Of a DNA stretch of 37,405 nucleotides, positions 7,889 to 16,341 are shown in pieces; positions within the stretch are counted from its first letter, which is position 1; each line of letters starts with the position of its first letter. Source of the DNA: Alphaproteobacteria bacterium (GTDB lineage Bacteria > Pseudomonadota > Alphaproteobacteria > GCA-2746255); the NCBI GenBank assembly GCA_021296325.1, contig JAGWAR010000008.1, forward strand, positions 1 through 37,405, read 5' to 3'. The notes under the pieces were generated by a model that saw only the letters and a list, made by a program, of their open reading frames with translations, did no database searches and had not been told where the DNA came from. Both the position numbers and the translations under genes were made by a program.

Positions 7889-9343
7889 ATGCTCGGGACG
7901 AATCCTTTCGACGACGACCACCTCCACGAAGAGTGCGGGGTGTTTGGCATCTACGGCCATGACGACGCGGCCGCCCATGCCGCGCTGGGACTGCACGCGC
8001 TCCAGCACCGCGGCCAGGAAGCGGCCGGGATCGTCACCTTCGACGGCAAGCACTTTCACAACCACCGCGCCCTTGGGCTGGTCAGCGACAATTTCGGCGA
8101 CGGCAAGGTCATCCAGAACCTCAAGGGCTATGCCGCCATCGGCCATAACCGGTATTCAACGACTGGCGAGACGGTGCTTCGCAACGTCCAGCCACTGTTC
8201 GCCGATTTTGAATCGGGCGGCTTTGCCATCGGCCACAACGGCAATTTGACGAACGCACGCGCGCTGCGCCGCCAGCTCGTGCATCGCGGCTGCCTGTTCC
8301 AGTCGACGACGGATACCGAAGTAATCGTCCATCTGGTGGCGACGTCGCTTTATTCCACCGTCATCGACCGGTTGATCGACGCGCTCAAACAGGTCGAAGG
8401 CGCCTACTCCTTGATCGCGCTGACCAACGAATCCCTGATCGGCGTGCGCGACCCCCACGGCGTGCGCCCGCTGGTTATCGGCGAACTGGACGGCGCCCAC
8501 ATCCTTGCTTCCGAAAGCTGCGCGCTCGACATCATCGGCGCTACCTTTATCCGCAACGTGGAAGCCGGCGAAATCGTCATCATCAACGAGGACGGCCTGC
8601 ACAGCATCCGGCCTTTCCTCAAACGGCCGCAACGCTTCTGCATTTTCGAATACATCTACTTTGCCAGGCCCGACAGCATCGTCGAAGGCACGGACGTCTA
8701 CGAAACCCGCAAACGCATCGGTGCCGAGCTTGCCCGCGAGTGCCACGTCGATGCCGATGTCGTCATCCCGGTTCCCGATTCCGGCGTGCCGGCAGCCATC
8801 GGCTACGCGGCCGAGGCGGGCCTTCCCTTCGAGCTTGGCATTATCCGCAACCACTATGTGGGGCGGACGTTTATCGAACCCAGGGACCAGATTCGCCATC
8901 TTGGCGTCAAGCTCAAGCACAACGCAAACGCCCGGCTGATCGACGGCAAGCGTGTTGTGCTGATTGACGACAGCATCGTGCGCGGCACGACCTCGACGAA
9001 GATCGTCGAGATGGTTCGCCAGGCGGGCGCCAAGGAAGTCCACATGCGAATCGCCAGCCCGCCGACGACGCATTCCTGCTTCTACGGCGTCGATACGCCA
9101 GAGCGCGACGAGCTTCTGGCCGCGCAGCACAGCCTCGACGAAATGGCGCGGCTGATCAAGGTGGACAGCCTTGCCTACCTCTCGATCGACGGCCTGTATC
9201 GGGCCATGGGCGAAGCGGGCCGCAATTCGGAAACGCCGCAATATTGCGACGCCTGTTTCAGCGGCGACTATCCGATCCGGCTTGCCGACCAGGAAGACGG
9301 GGAATCGACCGCCCAGCTGTCGCTGCTTGCCGAACTCGGCTGA
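7889..9343 (+). CDS. purF: Amidophosphoribosyltransferase (PurF)
   Basis: A 484-residue enzyme that makes 5-phosphoribosylamine from PRPP and glutamine, the first step of purine synthesis. A 15-residue propeptide precedes Cys16 in EECGVFGIYGH, the nucleophile exposed after self-cleavage. The PRPP loop VVLIDDSIVRGTTS is near residues 356-369. Four cysteines, Cys251 in RFCIFEYIYF, Cys397 in SCFYGVD and Cys453/Cys456 in YCDAC, match the 4Fe-4S ligands of the Bacillus-type enzyme, so this is the oxygen-sensitive Fe-S form. The ATG at 7889 follows an AGGTGGG-type Shine-Dalgarno. The SDR gene follows 4 bases after the stop. Confidence 0.97.
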   Translation: MLGTNPFDDDHLHEECGVFGIYGHDDAAAHAALGLHALQHRGQEAAGIVTFDGKHFHNHRALGLVSDNFGDGKVIQNLKGYAAIGHNRYSTTGETVLRNVQPLFADFESGGFAIGHNGNLTNARALRRQLVHRGCLFQSTTDTEVIVHLVATSLYSTVIDRLIDALKQVEGAYSLIALTNESLIGVRDPHGVRPLVIGELDGAHILASESCALDIIGATFIRNVEAGEIVIINEDGLHSIRPFLKRPQRFCIFEYIYFARPDSIVEGTDVYETRKRIGAELARECHVDADVVIPVPDSGVPAAIGYAAEAGLPFELGIIRNHYVGRTFIEPRDQIRHLGVKLKHNANARLIDGKRVVLIDDSIVRGTTSTKIVEMVRQAGAKEVHMRIASPPTTHSCFYGVDTPERDELLAAQHSLDEMARLIKVDSLAYLSIDGLYRAMGEAGRNSETPQYCDACFSGDYPIRLADQEDGESTAQLSLLAELG

Positions 9344-9347
9344 AAAC

Positions 9348-10064
9348 GTGACGGATCGTTCCGAACGGCGCCTCGAGGAACGCGTCGCGTTGATTACGGG
9401 CGCCTCGCGCGGCATTGGCGCCGCCGTGGCCCGGCATTTCTCGCGCGAAGGCGCCCATGTCATCCTGGTCGCGCGCACGACCGGCGATCTCGAGGCCGTC
9501 GACGATTCCATTCAGGCGGACGGCGGCACGGCGACGCTGGTGCCCCTTGACCTTGCCGAGTTTACGGCCATCGATCAGATGGCGGCGGCGATTGCCGAAC
9601 GCTTCGGCCGGCTCGACGTGCTGGTCGGCAACGCGGCGGTTCTCGGCGCGCTTGCGCCGGTGGGCCATTGGGACCCGGACATGTGGGAACGGGCTTTTGC
9701 CGTCAATGTCACCGCGAACTGGCGCCTCATCCGCGCCTTCGACCCGTTGCTGCGGGCATCCGTCTCGGGGCGCGCCATCTTCGTCACCTCCGGCCTCGGC
9801 AGCCGCGTCATCCCCTATTACGGCGCCTATTCGGCCAGCAAGGCGGCTCTCAACATGCTGGTCGAGACCTATGCCGCCGAGGTGGCGAAGACGTCGCTTC
9901 GGGTCAACCTTATCGATCCCGGCATCGTGCGCACGGCGCTGCGGGCCGAGGCCTTCCCCGGTGAGGACCCGGCCGGCCTCACGCCGCCCGAGGCGGTGAC
10001 CGAGGCGTTCGTCCGGCTGGCCGAGGCAGGCACGCGCACCCACGGCGAGATCGTTCGCGCCTAG
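9348..10064 (+). CDS. Short-chain dehydrogenase/reductase
   Basis: A 238-residue Rossmann-fold oxidoreductase of the classical SDR family. The NAD(P) motif TGASRGIG is at residues 17-24, and the catalytic pair is Tyr161 and Lys165 in YSASK. The usual NNAG is replaced by GNAA. The start is GTG at 9348, 4 bases after the purF stop, placing it in the purF operon; SDRs after purF are common in alphaproteobacteria. The substrate is unknown. It resembles YciK-like SDRs in overall pattern, but this is only an impression. The stop codon shares the CTAG at 10061-10064 with the der stop on the other strand. Confidence 0.88.
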   Translation: MTDRSERRLEERVALITGASRGIGAAVARHFSREGAHVILVARTTGDLEAVDDSIQADGGTATLVPLDLAEFTAIDQMAAAIAERFGRLDVLVGNAAVLGALAPVGHWDPDMWERAFAVNVTANWRLIRAFDPLLRASVSGRAIFVTSGLGSRVIPYYGAYSASKAALNMLVETYAAEVAKTSLRVNLIDPGIVRTALRAEAFPGEDPAGLTPPEAVTEAFVRLAEAGTRTHGEIVRA

Positions 10065-11401
10065 GCATAGGGGTTGTCGCCCTTGCGCAGGCGAAACCGG
10101 ATCGGCGTCCCCGGCAACGCAAAACTTTCCCGCAAATCGTTGACGAGATAGCGTACGTAGCTCTCCGGCAGTTTCTCGGGACGCGAGACGAACAGCGCGA
10201 AGGTCGGCGGCCGCGCCTTGACCTGGGTGAGGTAGCGTAGCTTCAGCGGCCTGCCCCGCACGGCGGGCGGCGGGTGACGGTCGGTCACGTCGCCAAGCCA
10301 CCGGTTCAGCCCCGCCGTCGGCAACCGCCGGTTCCACGTCTCATAGGCCTCCAGCACCGCCGGCATAAGGCGTTCGACCCCGGCGCCGGTCTTGGCGGAA
10401 AGGGGAAGGCAGGGAAGCCCGCGGGCCTGGGGCAGCGAGCGCTCCAGCCGCTCGTTAAGCCCGGCCATCACGGCAGCGGGATGTTTGGCAAGGTCCCACT
10501 TGTTGACGGCAAGGACCAGCGCGCGGCCCTCCTCGATCGCCTGGCCGGCGATGACAAGATCCTGCTTTTCAAGCGGGCGTTCGGCGTCCAGCACCAGCAG
10601 GACGACCTCGGCGCGGCGGATGGCTTTCGCCGTCGCCTCGACGGAAAGCTGTTCCAGCTTTTCCCCGACCCGCGCTTTCCGGCGAAGCCCCGCCGTGTCG
10701 ACCAGAAAGACCGCCTTGCCGCCATATTCCCAACTGACCGGCACCGCGTCGCGCGTCGTGCCGGCCTCGGGGCTGGTCAGCAGCCGTTCCTCGCCGATCA
10801 GGCGATTGGCCAGCGTCGACTTGCCGACGTTCGGCCGGCCGACGATCACCAGCCCCAAGCGGTCGGGTGCATCGGCCACTTCCGCTGGCGTTTCTGCCTC
10901 CACAAGGGGGGCGAGACGCTCGTAAAGCTCGGCCATGCCCTCGTTGTGCTCGGCGGAAATCGCCACCGGCTCGCCGAAGCCAAGCTCGAAAGCCGCGTAG
11001 TAGCCGTCCTCGCCGGACCCGGCCTCGCATTTGTTGGCGACCAGCAGGACCGGCGTGTTCTGCTTGCGAAGCCAACTTGCGAAACGCTCGTCCAGCGGCG
11101 TGACGCCGGCGCGCACGTCCATCAGGAAAAGGGCAACGTCGGCTTCCGCCAGCACGCGCTCCGTTTGGGCGCGCATCTTCGCTTCCAGCTCGCCGCGGGT
11201 CTCTTCTTCGAAGCCGGCGGTGTCGATGGCCCGAAAGACAAGACCGCCAAGCGAAGCGGCGCCCTCGCGCCAGTCGCGCGTCACCCCCGGCGTGTCATGG
11301 GTAAGCGCCGCGCGTTCCTGAACCAACCGGTTGAACAGGGTCGATTTGCCGACGTTTGGCCGGCCAACGATGGCGACCGTCTTCATCATGGGACGTTCCA
11401 A
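10061..11401 (-). CDS. der: Ribosome biogenesis GTPase Der (EngA)
   Basis: A tandem-GTPase protein of 446 residues (or about 441-442 if the inner ATGs are used) needed for 50S subunit assembly. Two G domains are obvious, each with a P-loop GRPNVGKST, followed by a KH-like C-terminal domain. The annotated ATG at 11401 lies 4 bases after the bamB stop; two further ATGs at 11389 and 11386 (MMKTVAIVG) have a GGA at better spacing and match the usual N-terminus, so the true start may be one of these. It is the last gene of the yfgM-bamB-der unit. It ends tail-to-tail with the SDR gene, with a 4-base overlap of stop codons. Confidence 0.95.
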   Translation of the reverse strand: MERPMMKTVAIVGRPNVGKSTLFNRLVQERAALTHDTPGVTRDWREGAASLGGLVFRAIDTAGFEEETRGELEAKMRAQTERVLAEADVALFLMDVRAGVTPLDERFASWLRKQNTPVLLVANKCEAGSGEDGYYAAFELGFGEPVAISAEHNEGMAELYERLAPLVEAETPAEVADAPDRLGLVIVGRPNVGKSTLANRLIGEERLLTSPEAGTTRDAVPVSWEYGGKAVFLVDTAGLRRKARVGEKLEQLSVEATAKAIRRAEVVLLVLDAERPLEKQDLVIAGQAIEEGRALVLAVNKWDLAKHPAAVMAGLNERLERSLPQARGLPCLPLSAKTGAGVERLMPAVLEAYETWNRRLPTAGLNRWLGDVTDRHPPPAVRGRPLKLRYLTQVKARPPTFALFVSRPEKLPESYVRYLVNDLRESFALPGTPIRFRLRKGDNPYA

Positions 11402-11405
11402 AAAC

Positions 11406-12722
11406 CTAGCGGAATGCGACGAGGTCGGCGTCGGTCGTCAGAAAATAAATCACCCCTTGGGCAATGACCGGCGTAACCGTTGCACCATCGTCCAGGGTCA
11501 TCCGGCCGACGACCTTCCCCCGATAGGGCGAAACCGCCAGCACGGTGCCGTGGGAACCGGCGATCAACAGGCGGTCGCTTGCCAGCACCGGCCCGTTCCA
11601 GACGATGGGATCCGCGCGTTCCTCCGGATCCATGTATTGGGGCAGCTCCAGGACCCAGACGACCCCCCCCTTCTCCCGGGACAGGCAAACGATTTCGCTG
11701 TTCGTCGTCAGCAGATAGATATAGTCCCCGGCAATCCATGGCGTCTGGATGCCGCCGATTTCCTTTTCCCACAGGGGCTCGCCCGATTTCACGCCCAGCG
11801 CGACGATGCGCCCGCTGTGCGACACGGCGAACACCTGGTCGCGGTCGATGACCGGATCGCCGCGAATGTCCGCGATCGAGGAAATCGCATCGCCCCGCCG
11901 CGAAGATGCCAGCGAATAGGACCACAGGATTCGCCCGGTGTTCGCCAGCATGGCGAAGACCTCGCCGGAGGTGTAGGGCACGATGACGACGTCGCCATCC
12001 ACGGCCGGGCTGGCCCCGCCAAGGATGCCGGCGCTTTCCTCGAACCCCTTGTGACTCCAGAGCGTATCCCCGCTCCGCACGTCGATGGCAAAAAACTGGT
12101 TGTCGACCGTCGTCACGAAAAGCCGTCCGTTGCTCACGGTCGGCGCCGAACGCATCGGCGAGGGAAGCGCGCGCCGCCAGGCCGGCTCGCCGGTTTCCGC
12201 GTTCAGCGCGACAACTTGGGCAAAGCCGGTGCTGACGAAAAGATGTCCGTAGGCATAGGCGATACCGCCGCTCAAGGTGACGTCGTCCTCGTCGTCCGGC
12301 GTCAGATCCGTGCGCCACAACCGATCGCCGTCCTCGACGCTGAAGGCGCTGATCCGTCCCGCCGCGTCCGCGACGTAAACACGCCCGCCGGCAACAACCG
12401 GCGGCGTGATCAGCCGGCGTTGATCGCTCGACCCGCTGCCGATGTCCGAAGACCAGATTTCCTGCGGCGCATCGCCGATCGCCAAATGATGCATGGCGTG
12501 GTTCGGATAGCCGCCAGACTGCGGCCAGGCCGGATTGACCTGCGGGCGCGGCAACTGGATGGCGGGCCTTTCGACGTCCGGCTTCAGTTTCTGTTCGAGC
12601 AGCATGATGGGGATGCGCTCGCCTGGAATCCGGATCTCCTCCGGATCGAAGGGCGATTCGGCGCAGGCCGCAAGCCCGGCGGCGAACAGGAACAAGAAAG
12701 CGTGACGAAGCCCGCGCCTCAC
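11406..12722 (-). CDS. bamB: Outer membrane assembly lipoprotein BamB
   Basis: A 438-residue PQQ-type eight-bladed beta-propeller lipoprotein of the BAM complex, which inserts outer-membrane proteins. The signal sequence ends in a lipobox LAAC with the lipidated Cys20, and the next residue is Ala, so the protein should be sorted to the outer membrane. Repeated propeller motifs occur throughout ([42 protein letters not shown]). The start overlaps the upstream TPR gene by 4 bases, and der follows directly. The yfgM-bamB-der order is the classical one of Proteobacteria, which strengthens the assignment. Confidence 0.93.
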   Translation of the reverse strand: MRRGLRHAFLFLFAAGLAACAESPFDPEEIRIPGERIPIMLLEQKLKPDVERPAIQLPRPQVNPAWPQSGGYPNHAMHHLAIGDAPQEIWSSDIGSGSSDQRRLITPPVVAGGRVYVADAAGRISAFSVEDGDRLWRTDLTPDDEDDVTLSGGIAYAYGHLFVSTGFAQVVALNAETGEPAWRRALPSPMRSAPTVSNGRLFVTTVDNQFFAIDVRSGDTLWSHKGFEESAGILGGASPAVDGDVVIVPYTSGEVFAMLANTGRILWSYSLASSRRGDAISSIADIRGDPVIDRDQVFAVSHSGRIVALGVKSGEPLWEKEIGGIQTPWIAGDYIYLLTTNSEIVCLSREKGGVVWVLELPQYMDPEERADPIVWNGPVLASDRLLIAGSHGTVLAVSPYRGKVVGRMTLDDGATVTPVIAQGVIYFLTTDADLVAFR

Positions 12723-13372
12723 GATTCCCCCTCAAGGGCGCTTGCCATGTCCTGGGCGCGCTGCCGCAACGCCTGCGGTGTGTCCGGGTCCTCGGCAAGC
12801 CCCATGTATATCTCCCGTGCCTTCGGTTTCTCGCCGGAACGAATCGCGACAAGGGCGGTGATCTCAAGGGCCGAATGGCGCCAGGGGCTGTCTTCCGCCG
12901 TCAGGGGCTCGACTTCGGAAACGAGCGTCGCTGGCTCTTCCCGGTCGATCCGCCGGTAGGCTCCCAGAATACGGGCAAGACTGCGAAGCGTCGCCGGCGT
13001 GTCGCCGTCTTCGGCGACCGCGTTATAAATCCGGATGGCGCCTTCCGTATCCCCCTTCGCCGACAGCAGGGCCGCCTCGTGAAGACGGGCCAGCGTGGCA
13101 TAGCCTTCCCTGCCGTCTTCCGCGATCAGGACGAACGCCGCCCGCGCGGCGTCCTCGTTGCCCTGCTGCAAAAGCTCGGTCGCGGTGTAGTAACGCAGAC
13201 TGGCCTCCAGGCCGGCGCGCCGATCGTATTCCCCCCAACCCACCTTGGCGGCAACGACGACGACCAGCGAGACCGCGCCAACGATCACCAGGCGCCCATA
13301 CCTCTGCCATAAGGCGAGAAGTCGATCGCGTCGCAGCTCCTCGTCGATTTCACGGAAAACGTTGTCGTTCAC
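12719..13372 (-). CDS. YfgM-like membrane-anchored TPR protein
   Basis: A 217-residue protein with a short cytoplasmic N-terminus (MNDNVFREIDEELRRDRL), one membrane span at about residues 26-46 and a periplasmic region of TPR-like helices rich in Ala and Leu. It matches the YfgM family, which in E. coli is an inner-membrane partner of the SecYEG/PpiD chaperone network. The start is GTG at 13372 with GAGG 6-9 bases before it. It is the first gene of the unit with bamB (4-base overlap) and der, and a plausible promoter lies just upstream. The family assignment rests on topology, length and gene order. Confidence 0.82.
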   Translation of the reverse strand: MNDNVFREIDEELRRDRLLALWQRYGRLVIVGAVSLVVVVAAKVGWGEYDRRAGLEASLRYYTATELLQQGNEDAARAAFVLIAEDGREGYATLARLHEAALLSAKGDTEGAIRIYNAVAEDGDTPATLRSLARILGAYRRIDREEPATLVSEVEPLTAEDSPWRHSALEITALVAIRSGEKPKAREIYMGLAEDPDTPQALRQRAQDMASALEGES

Positions 13373-13400
13373 GGATTACCTCTGACCCCGGCCGGCGGCT

Positions 13401-13429
13401 AAGATAAACCGCGGTGGGATTGAAGGCAA
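13401..13429 (-). promoter_or_regulatory. Candidate promoter for yfgM-bamB-der
   Basis: On the minus strand TTGCCT (13429-13424) and TATCTT (13406-13401) are separated by exactly 17 bases. Transcription would start near 13394, giving a leader of about 20 bases that includes the Shine-Dalgarno of the GTG-started first gene. Confidence 0.5.
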
Positions 13430-13435
13430 ACCCTT

Positions 13436-13459
13436 GAAAAGTGCGGGCTTCCGGCCCGC
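13436..13459 (-). terminator. Terminator after the thioredoxin-fold gene
   Basis: GCGGGC and GCCCGC (13443-13448 and 13454-13459) form a 6-base stem with a 5-base loop. Read on the minus strand it is followed by ACTTTTC. It begins about 16 bases after the stop of the gene at 13475 and just before the next gene's promoter. Confidence 0.5.
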
Positions 13460-13474
13460 CCGGCGGCGGTCGGC

Positions 13475-14032
13475 CTAGGCCCCTTCCCGCCATTTGATCG
13501 AACAGCCCATGCTGGCCACCTGCGTGGCGGGCCCCGCGCCCGTTTCGGCGATAGCCACCATCGCCTCGAAAAGTTCGCGCCGCGCGCCCGGCACCTCCTC
13601 GCGCCCCCCTTCGTCGACGCGCCCCCGGTATTGCAGTTCGAGCGCCTGGTTGAAGCCGAAGAAATCCGGCGTGCAGATGGCATCGTAGGCGCGCGCCGTG
13701 GCCTGGGTCTCGTCGATCAGATAGGGAAAGGGGAAGGCGTGGGCCTTGGCAAAAACCTTCATGTTCTCGAACGAATCGTCCGGATAGGCGACCACGTCGT
13801 TCGGCATGATGGCAACGGTGCCGACCCCGTGGCCCTCCAGCTCGCGGGCGTCGCGAACGATCCGGTCGATGGCCGCCTTCACATAGGGGCAATGGTTGCA
13901 GAGGAACATGACCAGTGTCGCCTTCGGCCCCTGAACGTCCGCCAGGCCATAGGTCTTGCCGTCGATGCCGGGCAGGCGGAAATCGACCGCCTTCCAGCCA
14001 AACGCGCAGATAGGGGTGTGCGTCAATGCCAT
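13475..14032 (-). CDS. Thioredoxin-fold (AhpC/TSA-like) protein
   Basis: A 185-residue protein of the thioredoxin superfamily, of the type often annotated as thioredoxin family protein or alkyl hydroperoxide reductase/thiol-specific antioxidant. The redox motif is Cys45-Asn-His-Cys48, in FLCNHCPYV after a beta strand, and the C-terminus carries the family's MGCSIKW. The ATG at 14032 is chosen over one 18 bases upstream because GGAG lies 8 bases before it and because relatives start with MAL. There is no signal peptide, so it should be cytoplasmic. It probably acts as a thiol reductase or peroxidase, but the substrate is unknown. Confidence 0.85.
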   Translation of the reverse strand: MALTHTPICAFGWKAVDFRLPGIDGKTYGLADVQGPKATLVMFLCNHCPYVKAAIDRIVRDARELEGHGVGTVAIMPNDVVAYPDDSFENMKVFAKAHAFPFPYLIDETQATARAYDAICTPDFFGFNQALELQYRGRVDEGGREEVPGARRELFEAMVAIAETGAGPATQVASMGCSIKWREGA

Positions 14033-14071
14033 GCAGGCCACTCCCCGCAACCGGCCCGATCCAGGGAAAAC

Positions 14072-14227
14072 CTATCCGGTGGAACGGGGTTGCGTCGTCT
14101 CCGGCCGCTTTCCCTCCGCGGATGGCGGCTCGCGATGCCGGTCGGGCTTGCGGTTCAGCTGTTCGAGAACCTCCCGCCGATAGGCGGGGTCGCGAACGGC
14201 CTGCTCGAGATCAATCCTGTCGTCCAT
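14072..14227 (-). CDS. Small hypothetical protein (51 aa)
   Basis: A 51-residue frame starting MDDRIDLEQAVRDPAYRREV and ending in a hydrophilic Arg/Pro/Glu-rich tail. The N-terminal half looks like a short amphipathic helical protein, and I have the impression of similar tiny proteins in alphaproteobacteria, but I cannot name a family. The frame stays open up to 14323, but the upstream part looks non-coding. No good Shine-Dalgarno is visible. It lies 40 bases upstream of the thioredoxin-fold gene on the same strand. Confidence 0.42.
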   Translation of the reverse strand: MDDRIDLEQAVRDPAYRREVLEQLNRKPDRHREPPSAEGKRPETTQPRSTG

Positions 14228-14336
14228 GCGCGGCGCCCGGCCCGACGTAATGATCCGGGTGAATCCCGGAAGGCCTTTATTGATTCCACCTTGGCGGCCG
14301 AAAATGAAGGCTATTCTGGCCAAACCGCCTGATTTT

Positions 14337-14391
14337 CTGGGGAAAAAGCTGGGGACAGGGCGCGCGCGCCCTGGGGAAAAGCTGGGGATAA
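14337..14391. repeat. Tandem repeat around a GC palindrome
   Basis: CTGGGGAAAAAGCTGGGGA (14337-14355) recurs as CTGGGGAAAAGCTGGGGA (14371-14388), one A shorter. Between them an 18-base perfect palindrome, CAGGGCGCGCGCGCCCTG (14356-14373), has an alternating GC core. The second copy runs into TGGGGATAA (14383-14391), a DnaA-box-like 9-mer with one mismatch to TGTGGATAA. Confidence 0.8.
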
Positions 14392-14453
14392 CCAGAACAA
14401 GAGGCGGCCGCCGGTTGCCCGGCCACCGCCCCTCGCTGACCTAGGCACAAGCC

Positions 14454-14687
14454 CTATTCGCGGGACTTGTTGTACAGATAAAGAATGATACCCAAGGCGA
14501 TCAGCCCAACCAGGCCGTTGTCGCCCAAGGCACGGATCAGGGCAATCAGATTGCCCACGATATCGCCGGTAAGAAAGGTGGCCTTGGCGCCGAATAGGAT
14601 CTGAACGACGATCCCAAGAGCAATGAGGCCGAGGCCGACCTCGGTGATCTGGCCAACCCATCTCACCACGCTTTTAAGTGCATCCAT
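14454..14687 (-). CDS. Small two-span membrane protein (77 aa)
   Basis: A 77-residue protein with a short amphipathic N-terminus and two hydrophobic segments, about residues 14-33 (EVGLGLIALGIVVQILFGA) and 58-72 (GLVGLIALGIILYLYNK), joined by a loop containing GDIVGNLIALI. The two halves share the motif GLIALGI, suggesting an internal pseudo-repeat. A strong purine-rich Shine-Dalgarno (GGGGGAG) lies 9 bases before the ATG at 14687, so translation is credible. Proteins of this look occur in alphaproteobacteria as conserved hypotheticals; no function is known to me. It stands alone, with a long gap upstream. Confidence 0.75.
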   Translation of the reverse strand: MDALKSVVRWVGQITEVGLGLIALGIVVQILFGAKATFLTGDIVGNLIALIRALGDNGLVGLIALGIILYLYNKSRE

Positions 14688-14805
14688 CGGTGTATCTCCC
14701 CCTCAACGATGCAACTTCACCCAACGGCCGGAGGTCCGGCGCCGGGTCGAGGCATACAATATCTATATGCCTCGGCTTACTAGGCTACCACATCTTGTAA
14801 GATAA

Positions 14806-14826
14806 GGAAAATAATCATTATTTTCC
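14806..14826. promoter_or_regulatory. 21-base AT palindrome, possible operator
   Basis: The arms GGAAAATAAT and ATTATTTTCC flank a single C at 14816. The core ATAATCATTAT is the same as the right half of the classical Fur box, and the symmetry is suitable for a dimeric regulator. It lies 290 bases before hemA and 119 bases before the divergent small membrane gene. Confidence 0.45.
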
Positions 14827-15012
14827 GAAGCGCCTGGCCAACCCCTTGTAAAGCCACGCGAAACGGCTAGGCTGGGGCCGGTCTTTATCCGTCGGCCCAC
14901 CGCCGGCCACGGGCGGGCGCGGCCGGCTGCATTGCCGCCACCGGGCGCACAAAAGGGGTCGTCGGCGCCACGACAATCCTTTAAGTAAGAGCCACCGAAA
15001 CCAGATAAAAAC

Positions 15013-15066
15013 CGAAGCGCCCGAACGGGTTGGGTTTGTACCCGCACAAGCGCTTCGTGCTAAAAT
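15013..15066 (+). promoter_or_regulatory. Candidate hemA promoter overlapped by an inverted repeat
   Basis: TGCTAAAAT at 15058-15066 is an extended -10 element, with TTGTAC at 15036-15041 as a -35 at long spacing (19 bases). The inverted repeat CGAAGCGC (15013-15020)/GCGCTTCG (15050-15057) spans the -35 region. Transcription would start near 15073, 44 bases before the hemA ATG. Confidence 0.4.
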
Positions 15067-15116
15067 GCTTCGTGGAAGGCGCCGAAAGAGCGCGGAAATC
15101 CGGGAGAAATATCCTG

Positions 15117-16331
15117 ATGGACTACGATCGCTACTTTGCGGAAGCCATCGCCGGGCTGAAGGCGGAAGGCCGCTATCGCGTCTTCGCCGACCTCGAGCGG
15201 ACGCAAGGGTCCTTTCCACGCGCCTTCAAGCATCTCGATGACGGCAAGACGAAAGAAGTCACCGTCTGGTGCAGCAACGACTATCTCGGCATGGGGCAGC
15301 ATCCCCAGGTGCTTGAGGCGATGCAGGAGGCGCTCGCCACCCATGGCGCCGGCGCCGGCGGCACGCGGAACATCTCGGGCACACACCGCTACCACGTCCT
15401 GCTGGAACGCGAACTGGCCGATCTCCACGCAAAAGAAGGCGCCCTGCTCTTCACCTCCGGCTACACCTCGAACGAATCGGCGCTTAGCACGATTGCCAGG
15501 CTCCTGCCCGACTGCGTCATCTTCTCCGACGCGCTCAATCATGCCTCCATGATCCAGGGCATCCGCCACAGCGGGGCGCGCCGCCAGATTTTTCGCCACA
15601 ACGACGTCGCCCATCTCGAACAGCTCCTGCGCGAGACGGACCCGGCAAGGCCGAAGCTGATCGTCTTTGAATCGATCTATTCGATGGATGCCGACATCGC
15701 CCCCATCCGCGAGATCTGTGATCTGGCCGAAACCTATGGTGCGATGACTTATCTCGACGAGGTGCACGCCGTCGGCATGTACGGACCGCGCGGCGGCGGC
15801 ATCGCCGACCGCGAAGGCGTCATGGACCGCGTCACCATCATCGAAGGCACGCTCGCCAAGGCTTTTGGCGTCATGGGCGGCTATATCACGGGTTCCGCCC
15901 CGCTCATCGATGCGGTGCGCAGTTTCGCGCCCGGCTTCATCTTCACGACGGCGCTGCCGCCCGTGATCGCCGCCGGCGCACTGGCCAGCGTGCGCCACCT
16001 GAAAGTCAGCGATTCGGAACGCCGGCAGCACCAGGAACGGGCCGCCACCTGCAAGCGGCTGCTTGCCGAAGCGGGGCTTCCCGTCATGTTGTCCGAAAGC
16101 CACATCGTGCCCCTGGTCGTCGGCGACGCAAGGCTTTGCAAGCGGGCCAGCGACCTCCTGCTCGAAGCGCACGGCATCTACATCCAGCCGATCAACTACC
16201 CGACCGTGCCGAAAGGCACGGAGCGACTGCGCATCACGCCGTCGCCACTGCACACGGACGCGATGATGGCCGAGCTCGTCTCGGCCCTGCTCGACGTCTG
16301 GAATCGTCTGGAATTGCAGCTCGCCGCCTAG
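15117..16331 (+). CDS. hemA: 5-aminolevulinate synthase
   Basis: A 404-residue alpha-oxoamine synthase that condenses glycine and succinyl-CoA to 5-aminolevulinate, the first step of tetrapyrrole synthesis by the C4 route typical of alphaproteobacteria. Lys248 in [11 protein letters not shown] is the PLP lysine (also Lys248 in the Rhodobacter enzyme). Other signatures are [23 protein letters not shown] and [10 protein letters not shown]. The ATG at 15117, with GGGAGA upstream, gives the standard MDYDRYF N-terminus; an upstream in-frame extension is rejected. The gene ends 10 bases before the convergent metal transporter gene. Confidence 0.97.
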   Translation: MDYDRYFAEAIAGLKAEGRYRVFADLERTQGSFPRAFKHLDDGKTKEVTVWCSNDYLGMGQHPQVLEAMQEALATHGAGAGGTRNISGTHRYHVLLERELADLHAKEGALLFTSGYTSNESALSTIARLLPDCVIFSDALNHASMIQGIRHSGARRQIFRHNDVAHLEQLLRETDPARPKLIVFESIYSMDADIAPIREICDLAETYGAMTYLDEVHAVGMYGPRGGGIADREGVMDRVTIIEGTLAKAFGVMGGYITGSAPLIDAVRSFAPGFIFTTALPPVIAAGALASVRHLKVSDSERRQHQERAATCKRLLAEAGLPVMLSESHIVPLVVGDARLCKRASDLLLEAHGIYIQPINYPTVPKGTERLRITPSPLHTDAMMAELVSALLDVWNRLELQLAA

Positions 16332-16341
16332 GCGGGCGCCG

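Larger units (their letters stand above)
14688..15116. other. Long structured gap between the small membrane protein and hemA
   Basis: I see no gene in these 429 bases. They hold three inverted repeats: CGAGGCATA/TATGCCTCG (14748-14756 and 14766-14774), a near-perfect AT palindrome with arms GGAAAATAAT and ATTATTTTCC (14806-14826), and CGAAGCGC/GCGCTTCG (15013-15020 and 15050-15057). The segment 14830-15000 is GC-rich and featureless to my eye. Divergent promoters for the small membrane protein (leftward) and hemA (rightward) should lie here. Confidence 0.7.

Noticed and set aside
14763-15219. Minus-strand frames of 94 and 133 residues in the gap before hemA
   Set aside because: Arg/Ser/Pro-rich sequence without a ribosome site; they cross the likely hemA promoter and the start of hemA.
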